A stretch of 64,000 bases of DNA from Dichetophora obliterata (Eukaryota > Arthropoda > Insecta > Diptera > Sciomyzidae): contig OY986439.1 of NCBI GenBank assembly GCA_963920525.1, positions 3,865,001-3,929,000 on the forward strand, read 5' to 3'. Each line of letters starts with the position of its first letter. Within the stretch, counting starts at the first letter, position 1. The notes beneath the pieces were generated by a model, which saw only the letters and a list, made by a program, of their open reading frames with translations, was not told where the DNA came from and searched no databases. The translations under genes and the position numbers were made by a program. Shown piece by piece: positions 57,947 through 64,000 of the stretch.

Positions 57947-58616
57947 TAAAAAAAGATCAATGAACCAAGGCATGCGCCTTATATGTACAAACAACGTTTG
58001 GTCTTTGACCTGAAAAGAAAGCGATAGATTATTAGAGGAAGTATTGATTGGAACCATACGTGAATTATTGATTAGGCGGAACAAACGTGAAAGACAATTT
58101 GAATTGCTTATAACCGAGGCTAGTGTTAACATTTAACACCTTATCATCGGCAAGCATTTCCTGACCTCAGTTGTTCATGTCCTTTAATTCTACATTTTTC
58201 ACAACTTAGTTGTGAATTTTTTGTTTTAATAATTGAAGGGCTTATTGCAAGAATATGATAAGCCACATAAAAAATATTCTGAAATAATCGACTCTAAAGT
58301 TTTGACAAAAATTTATTTTTGTATGAAGAAATAAATTTGAACTGGGGAAGCTCTTACAAATAGGTTGGGAAATGAATGAGAAATATCCAAAATCTCTTCA
58401 GTGGTTGTTGACAGACAATGCATTGATTAATATATTCAGCCTAAAAAATTGATTTTTTAGATCTGTGGCTTATCAAGTTATTGCAATAAGCCCTTCAATT
58501 CTTAAATGTAGTAAAGAACAAAGAAAGCGAAAAGAACCATTCCCGCACCCGAATTCGAACCGGGAACTTCTGAGTTGATAGTCTAGCGCACTCTTCACTA
58601 GTCTACAAAGGCCGAC
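57947..58616 (-). mobile_element. tRNA-headed SINE, copy 2, interrupted by a MITE
   Basis: On the minus strand the tRNA-like head (58616-58540) has ACTAGTG in the A-box region and GGTTCGAATTC at the B box, then TGGTTCTTTTCGCTTTCTTTG. After the MITE at 58232-58499 the body continues with CAATAATTCACGTATG, TCAGGTCAAAGACCAAACG and CTTGGTTCATTGATC to the A/T-rich tail. It aligns end to end with 8609-8950. Confidence 0.8.
58232..58499. mobile_element. 262-bp MITE, copy 2, inside the SINE
   Basis: Ends ATTGAAGGGCTTATTGCAAG and, inverted, ATTGAAGGGCTTATTGCAAT, with GATAAGCCACA next on both arms. SINE copy 1 at 8609 lacks it, giving an empty site for comparison. Confidence 0.88.
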
Positions 58617-59167
58617 ATAAAATTTGCATAAGACTGTAAAATTGTTCCCACCTCAAATGTTTCTCGATAGACAAATATTTTTAAAACTGAAGAATTTTAA
58701 GGCAAAAGGCACTCCATTGAACTTGTCCCCATTGAACTATTCTTTTTGTCACAGTTTAGCCCATTAACGACCGACCACGACTGGCGGTCACAAAAACCGT
58801 ACCTCTGGCAACCCTGTCATTATATCATACACATCGAAATAGCAGTTGATTTTTTTTTCATTTATTGGAAAATTAATTGCTTCTGTGATATTCCAAGAAA
58901 ATGTAGAAAAGCAAAATAATGCCCGGTTTTCATGTGATCTTCTAAGATCTCCCACAATCACATCTTCTGTGGTAAAGAAATAGAATGCGAGTGCCTCTTT
59001 ATGGGATTGGTAAAGGAGCGTGTGAAACAGACATACATTTTGCATTTTATAGCATGTGATATACTCTACGATCTCATGTGATGCTGGGAGATCATAGAAG
59101 ATCATGAAAGATCAACTTTTTAACTTTTTCTATAAAAGTCTGTGACTTGCTATAAATAAGGCAGCCA

Positions 59168-61350
59168 TTTTTTTTTGTTTGAATAGTTTTATTGAAATCA
59201 AAACTTAAAATTATCATAACATAGTATATGGCCAGTGGTAAGACAAAGTGAACCTTATCAGGGCCAAAGAATACAAAAAAGTTCAGAGTGTTTTAATGAT
59301 AAAATAACGATAACATTAATAGCAAAAATTAAATAAAAAACCAAAATGAATTAATTGTAGAAGATCGCATTTGAGATATGAATTAAATATAAATAAAGAA
59401 TATATATTTAGCTGGTATTATAAACCAGCCCAGGACGCTTATCGTACCTGGTATTAAAATTTTTTGATTCATCATTAATGATCAAATTACCAGCATTGTG
59501 CTGATCTAATAGCCTAGGCATGCAATAATAGGACTGTTCATTTTCAAATCTACGCATCAGGGAACTGAATTTAGTACCATAAAAATTTAGACATAAAAAG
59601 CCACAAGGGGCCCTCAAGCGATACTACATGTCCATCCGACCTGTCAAGTCATCACACATGTAGTATCGTTCGTGTGCAAGAAATCAAGGCGGATGGACAT
59701 ATCCGATGGAAGTTGAAAAATTTTGACTTTTTGCTAAGTACGTCCGACATGTAGTTCCGTTTGCGTGCGCGGCCATCCAACTTAGTACATTTTGCCATTT
59801 GTTGAAAATTTTCAGAGAGAGCACATCTCGCGGCAAAACTGCCGAACGTAAGAAATATTATATTTTGACGCGAATTTTTTATCTTTACCTAAAATTGTGA
59901 TGGCTTAGAATAATTAAAGCAAAAAACATAAAAATAAATGTTCAAAACAATTAATATTAATATTTTTAATTGATGTTAACTCTTCGGCAGCTAAAAAATA
60001 ATGAAGTCTATCCAAAGTCTATCCGTCATGTGCGATGTGTGTGAGGGCAATGAAAAAAGTCCCGTTACTTTATCGAACTACATGTACGTCCGTCATGTAG
60101 TATCGTTTGAGGGCCCCTACATGTGAGAGAGCCGCAAATCGATCAATCCTCATGCAAGAAGAGGTATCATAAATTTTTGAAACACTAATATGTTTAAAGG
60201 AGCCGCGAGCACGCCTTATGTTGGCAGTTGATCTAAGACAACCTCTCTCAAATACCCTCAGCAATTCCATCTGATGACTAGAAAGCTGAGGTTGCCGACA
60301 CCAAACGAGGAACGCATATATAAGAGTAGGCCGGATATATAACTTGTACATATTGGTTTTAATTTTAATGTCTATTTTTGAGTTTTTAAAAATCCGATTG
60401 AGGTGAAATTTAGCTTTTTTAGCCTTTATTAATCTAATTATAATATGATTTTTAAACCGGTTATTAGTCTGTAATTGCATGCCTAGGAGTCGGATATAAT
60501 TTTTAGCTGACAATAAGCGTCCGTTTAAGCAAATTTTCATATTTCGTACTAATTTTCTGAGTTTTGGGTTAGTATCACGAACTAGACCCAAAATGTGAAT
60601 AAGCTCCGTCTTATCATTGTTAAGGGCTAGCTTCCAGTTTTTAAAATACATAATTAGAAATATTCACAAGGAAAATATTAAGTAAATTTTGAGTGTGGGT
60701 TGGGTCTTTATGAACCACGTGAAGCGTGGTGTCATCAGCAAATTGTGTAATTTTTATATCATTATGCAAGGGAATATCATAAACGTACAAAATAAAAAGT
60801 AAGGGTCCAAGTACGGAGCCCTAAGGAACTCCAGCACCCATTTTAAAACTATTAGACAAGTGCCCATTCAGTCGAACGGCAAAGCTTCTAAAACTGAGCA
60901 TTGATTTTATTATCTTTATGATAGATATTGGAAATTTAAGAATAAACAACTTATGTAAGAGACCATAGTGCCAGATGGTGTCAAAGGCCGCTTTTAAATC
61001 TAAAGCCACAATAGTCGTGACCATGCTATTATTTAGACCCTCGTTTATATCAGCCTGTAGTCTAGAGAGAGCTTGATTTGTGGAGTGCCCACCAAGAAAC
61101 CCAAATTGATTTTGATATAAGTGAAGAGAGTTTCGATGCTTATTTAATCTAATCCCGAGAATGCGTTCAAAAATTTTAGAGATACAGCATAGCATAGAGA
61201 TAGGTCGCCAGTTTTCTAACAGGGAAGCATCTTTGCCAGGTTTTGATATAGGTGAAATAAGGCAGCCATTTAGGTTTTTTGTTATTGGACTATTGTCATC
61301 ACTAACAACTATTTTTATAGCATTCCAAAGATGCGTTAACATGTCAAAAT
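59168..61350 (-). pseudogene. Jockey-like LINE with FADD box, nonsense mutation and nested insertion
   Basis: From 61350 leftward: LISPISKPGKDASLLENWRP, ISMLCCISKIFERILGIRL (near 61180), NQFGFLGGHSTNQALSRL, VALDLKAAFDTIWHYGLLHK (near 60980), GAGVP-stop-GSVLGPLLF (60838-60800), intact FADDT (near 60745), and after a frameshift near 60650 NWKLALNNDKTELIHI, KTNMYKLYIRPTLIYAFLVW and CRQPQLSSHQMELLRVFERG. After a TIR element (59607-60117) the C-terminus LCGFLCLNFYGTKFSSLMRR, RLLDQHNAGNLIINDES, PGLVYNTS continues to 59408, and a short A tail (T run on the plus strand) is near 59168. 5'-truncated within the RT. It lies inside the TIR element 58920-61555. Confidence 0.88.
59607..60117. mobile_element. 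TIR element nested in the LINE, 511 bp
   Basis: Ends GGGGCCCTCAAGCGATACTA and, inverted, GGGGCCCTCAAACGATACTA, continuing through CATGTCCATCCGAC-like and CATGACGGACGTAC-like sequence. ACATGTAGTATCGTT and ACATGTAGTTCCGTT recur internally (59650-59760) with GCGGATGGACAT, so the subterminal region is repetitive. LINE sequence resumes on either side. No clear target duplication. Confidence 0.8.
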
Positions 61351-61608
61351 GAAAGTAAAATAAAAAAGAAAAAAAAAATCGAAATTTCAATCAACAATCA
61401 AATAATTTCGTAAGCAAACAAATAAAAGCCGCGCAACATACATCAACAAACTAGTTGTCATTATTTTATAGCCAGAATAACACATATCCATCTCGCTCAT
61501 TATAGCAGAAGATTTGATGGTCGGAGATCTTGAAAGATCACATGGAAACCGGGCTTTAATTGTGATGTGTTTTTGCGACGTAAAAAACAATTTTGATTGC
61601 AAAAAAGC

Positions 61609-61713
61609 TACATGTCGCACAAACATAGACAATTGTCACCTGTGGAAAAATTTATAATTATTACAATGTTAGAAGAAGGCGTATCCTACTCCCAAGTTTT
61701 TTGTAAATTAGGG
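61609..61713 (+). pseudogene. Tc1-like transposase N-terminal HTH fragment
   Basis: ATG at 61609 opens MSHKHRQLSPVEKFIIITML then EEGVSYSQVFCKLG before a stop at the hAT boundary. The pattern LSxxEKxxIxxLxxEGxSxxxIxxKLG is the first helix-turn-helix of Tc1-like transposases. The frame is cut by the hAT-type end at 61721; its continuation was not found on the far side. Confidence 0.6.
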
Positions 61714-61720
61714 TAATCAC

Positions 61721-62210
61721 CAGGGCTAGGATTTCGATGACATGTCATCTTTTTTCTGCTGCTTATTTAAAGGAAAGACATTTCCTGCTTATTTAAAGCG
61801 TCCATTTATTTTTCCCAAATTCCAAATAGGAAAAATTTTTAGGACATTTTCCCGTCATTTTTCATCGTTTTAGTTTTCAGGTCATTTTAACTAGATTTAG
61901 GGCATTTGTTGGTCATTTTTAGAGATTTTTAAGTTATTTTATTGTCATTTTTGGACGTTTTTTATTTTTAAAGCATTTTTAAATTTTTACGGTCATTTTA
62001 GTGTAATTTAAAAAATTTTTTTTTTGTACTAAAAACTGTCAAAATGCAAATTTTCAAGTCCCTTTAATCAAAAACATAACCTCTCGACAAAGGTGTAGCT
62101 TTATTTTTAGACTTCGTTGAAAAAAGGCTCTGCGCGTGGTGAAACTGACGAAAGGGTATGTAGAAAAATGAAACAAGTGTTAGATAAAAACTCAGGATAT
62201 GCTAGTATAA
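61721..62210 (+). mobile_element. hAT remnant, copy 2 (truncated)
   Basis: Begins CAGGGCTAGGATTTCGATG after GTAATCAC and matches the reverse complement of the right 520 bp of the hAT at 30756-32202, including ATTTCCTGCTTATTT, CCTCTCGACAAAGG, TTCGTTGAAAAAAGGCTCTG and AACAAGTGTTAGAT. The far end is lost next to the foldback structure at 62218. Confidence 0.75.
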
Positions 62211-62217
62211 AAAAATT

Positions 62218-62705
62218 TTTAAGTAAAAAAAATTTTTTAATGTAACACGTATTAAAAACTAACTAAAAAGTATAAAATAATTTCTCCCAGAGTGGGGCTT
62301 TTAGTTCAACTAAAAACGTGGGGCGCATGCTATAGAGAATAGTAAGAAGTGTTATTAACAATTGTAATACTTTAGTGAACGAATGATTTCTTAACCCAAT
62401 TCCCTTGAGTGTCAAGATAGAAGTCTTTGAATGGATGATAGATTCGAGTTTGCAAACATCTATTGTGTTCAGTCCAGTAAGTTATACAGTATAACTTATA
62501 CTTGGAATGTATTGCATTAGAAATCTTTCATAGAAACAGTGACTGGGTGGATTCCACCCTAAGGTTAGTGATGCAGGGTTAATATTCTCTATAGTATGCG
62601 CCCCACACTTTTAGTTGAACTAAAAGCCCCACTCTAGGAGAAATTATTTTATAACTTTTGGTTCGTTTTTAAAACGTGTTATATTAAATTTTTTTTTTTA
62701 ATTTT
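62218..62705. mobile_element. Foldback structure with ~125-bp arms
   Basis: Left arm 62218-62342 and right arm 62580-62705 are inverted copies sharing ATAAAATAATTTCTCC, AGAGTGGGGCTTTTAGTTCA, GTGGGGCGCAT and CTATAGAGAAT; the loop is ~240 bp. Each arm also has an internal hairpin around TTTTAGTTCAACTAAAA. No coding capacity. Confidence 0.85.
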
Positions 62706-63059
62706 TAGTCTTATATTACTCATATTGCTTGTTTACAAAATTTCATTTATATTTTAAATTACGTTTGAAGTTTCAAAACTCTAGCTCCAGTAACTTGGTT
62801 AAAAACGGATTCCAAGATTTGTACGGGACAGATATGAAGTGAAGTTAATAAAAAAAATTAATAAATCAAAATTTATAAAAAATTGTTTGAATTCCGGCAA
62901 AAACTTTAAAAATTCCAATTTTCTAAAATTTACCACTGAAGGTGAAATTTCAAAATGTCAATGAGCTTTTCAGTAGTTTTGTTTGATTTTAATTATGATT
63001 TTGTTTGTTTACGTGTCCAGTAATATTTCTCATTCTGTGATATTTTCCTAAGCCAGCTC
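62706..63059. other. AT-rich gap
   Basis: About 350 bp with no feature recognised. Confidence 0.4.
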
Positions 63060-63062
63060 TTA

Positions 63063-63286
63063 TGCTTGGTTTTCACTATGTCATTTTCAGTGGTCAGTTG
63101 TTGTCAAACAAATTGACATGTACAACATGTTGACATTTTTTCTAGCTTTGGCAATCTTGGAAAATTAAAAACAAATAATTTATTAAATGGAGCTATGCAG
63201 AAAAATTTTCTAGAGTTTTATTAAGGTGATTTTTCAGATGATAAAATTTTGTGTCGTCATAAAAATGACTTAGTGAAAACCAAGCA
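63063..63286. mobile_element. TTA-flanked MITE, 224 bp
   Basis: Ends TGCTTGGTTTTCACTATGTC and, inverted, TGCTTGGTTTTCACTAAGTC; TTA at 63060-63062 and 63287-63289. ACAACATGTTGACATTTT inside matches the interior of 18691-19583, so this is probably a deletion derivative of that family. Confidence 0.88.
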
Positions 63287-63289
63287 TTA

Positions 63290-64000
63290 CTCGAAATAAA
63301 TGTATTGATACAATTTTAGCTCAATCGGGCCAGTAGTGTTGGAGATATACCCCCGTATTCATAAACCTGTTTTAGCGATAGTTATACAATGAAAAACGTT
63401 TTGTTATGCATAAACGTATATTATCATCAACGTTCTAAGAGTATTTTAACGATCGTTAAAATCATTCTGAACATCGTTTCTACTCGTTCCTCGTCGTTGT
63501 TTTGTTTAAAGGGGTTGATCCTTGCTCTATACATTTTTCGGCGCTTTGGAAAAGGATCCTCTTTTTCCACTAAAGTGCAGATAATCAAAATATTGAACAT
63601 GTCCATTGCTTTTATATTTTTGTTTACTTTTCACTTCACTTTTTTTGTTTTTTTAATGCCTAACATAACTTGTCAAAATCAGCTATGGGTGTTGTTACGG
63701 TGGTCGTCATATGATCCCTGGTCATGACACTTTTTACTCTCTTTTTTCGTTTGATGAGCTGTGTGACGAAAGTATGCTATGCTGGTGGTCATAGATGCCT
63801 AAGCGCCAGTAAACTTTTTGCTACTTTTAGTATTTTTACAACCGACGTGTTGCTATTAAGCAGGTTTCATTACTGTTTTCATACATTTTATACTTAAAGT
63901 GTACTATTTTCGTGCATAAACACAAATATTGTGAATAAGTTCACAACGCAACACTGGTTTGATCCCATGATTTCATATTTTTGTCAAATCATTTGGTGAC
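63290..64000. other. Non-coding stretch to the window end
   Basis: The 112-codon frame at 63389-63727 is hydrophobic without family motifs. ACGATCGTTAAAAT-type self-complementary motifs occur near 63455. No feature is supported. Confidence 0.4.

Larger units (their letters stand above)
58920..61555. mobile_element. TIR element (TAA/TTA flanks) split by a LINE
   Basis: Ends TGCCCGGTTTTCATGTGATC with TTCTAAGATCTCC next, and inverted AGCCCGGTTTCCATGTGATC with TTTCAAGATCTCC next. Flanks TAA (58917-58919) and TTA (61556-61558) differ at one base. Without the LINE it is a ~400-bp MITE. The end sequence GCCYGGTTTTCA links it to the elements at 18691 and 63063. Confidence 0.75.

Noticed and set aside
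63389..63727. 112-codon frame near the right end
   Set aside because: Hydrophobic, low complexity and without motifs in AT-rich DNA.

Overview
This is AT-rich animal DNA with no bacterial-type gene layout. It most likely comes from a higher fly (Diptera). The basis is the non-LTR retrotransposons related to jockey and LOA/I elements, mariner and hAT transposases, small Helitrons, abundant CAA/CAG/TTG microsatellites, and a solo LTR at a CGCGCG site of the kind used by ZAM-type errantiviruses. The species is not identifiable from the window. I found no convincing host gene: nearly every open frame over 60 codons is a shadow or part of a decayed mobile element. The window reads as a transposon graveyard, intergenic or inside a very large intron.

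Layout. 1-1700: minus-strand jockey-like LINE running off the left edge. 2890-2938: a Helitron 3' end. 4596-5355: solo LTR between CGCGCG repeats. 8609-11240: a tRNA-headed SINE abutting a minus-strand LOA/I-like LINE. 11294-15323: a 1.5 kb unit present twice as direct copies, separated by a 1 kb segment (B) that recurs inverted at 18446-19396. 15083-18318: nested TIR elements, a 5'-truncated LINE tail and an RTE-like LINE split by a 1.1 kb foldback element. 18480-20060: Tc1/mariner-type transposase remnant split by a TTA-flanked TIR element. 23107-24820: mariner pseudogene. 25915-32202: hAT pieces, including two complete-ended hAT elements (29003-30689 and 30756-32202), and a LINE with a 14-bp target duplication. 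34100-40971: a hAT-like element, a jockey-like remnant, a Helitron start, a third bounded hAT and an unrecognised coding remnant. 42333-44946: a tRNA-bearing TIR element and a complete small Helitron. 46918-53174: a broken MITE, a hAT with a perfect 8-bp duplication, and a 2.1 kb TAA-flanked TIR element. 53588-58616: a SINE, long featureless DNA, and the inverted second copy of the first SINE. 58920-63286: three-level nesting (TIR element containing LINE containing TIR element), a Tc1-like fragment cut by a hAT end, a foldback structure and a small TTA-flanked MITE.

The elements relate to each other mainly by nesting, which gives a relative insertion order. The points most worth following are: (1) a hAT transposase whose reading frame is rejoined across a 143-bp GT-AG intron made largely of one hairpin; (2) two unrelated TIR element families that each carry an internal tRNA-like pol III promoter; (3) five elements with similar ends inserted at TTA or TAA; (4) the A-B-A duplication with an inverted second B; (5) point lesions at catalytic motifs (YADD to YAD, GVPQGS to GVP-stop-GS, HQDN to H-stop-DN) in otherwise well preserved pseudogenes.
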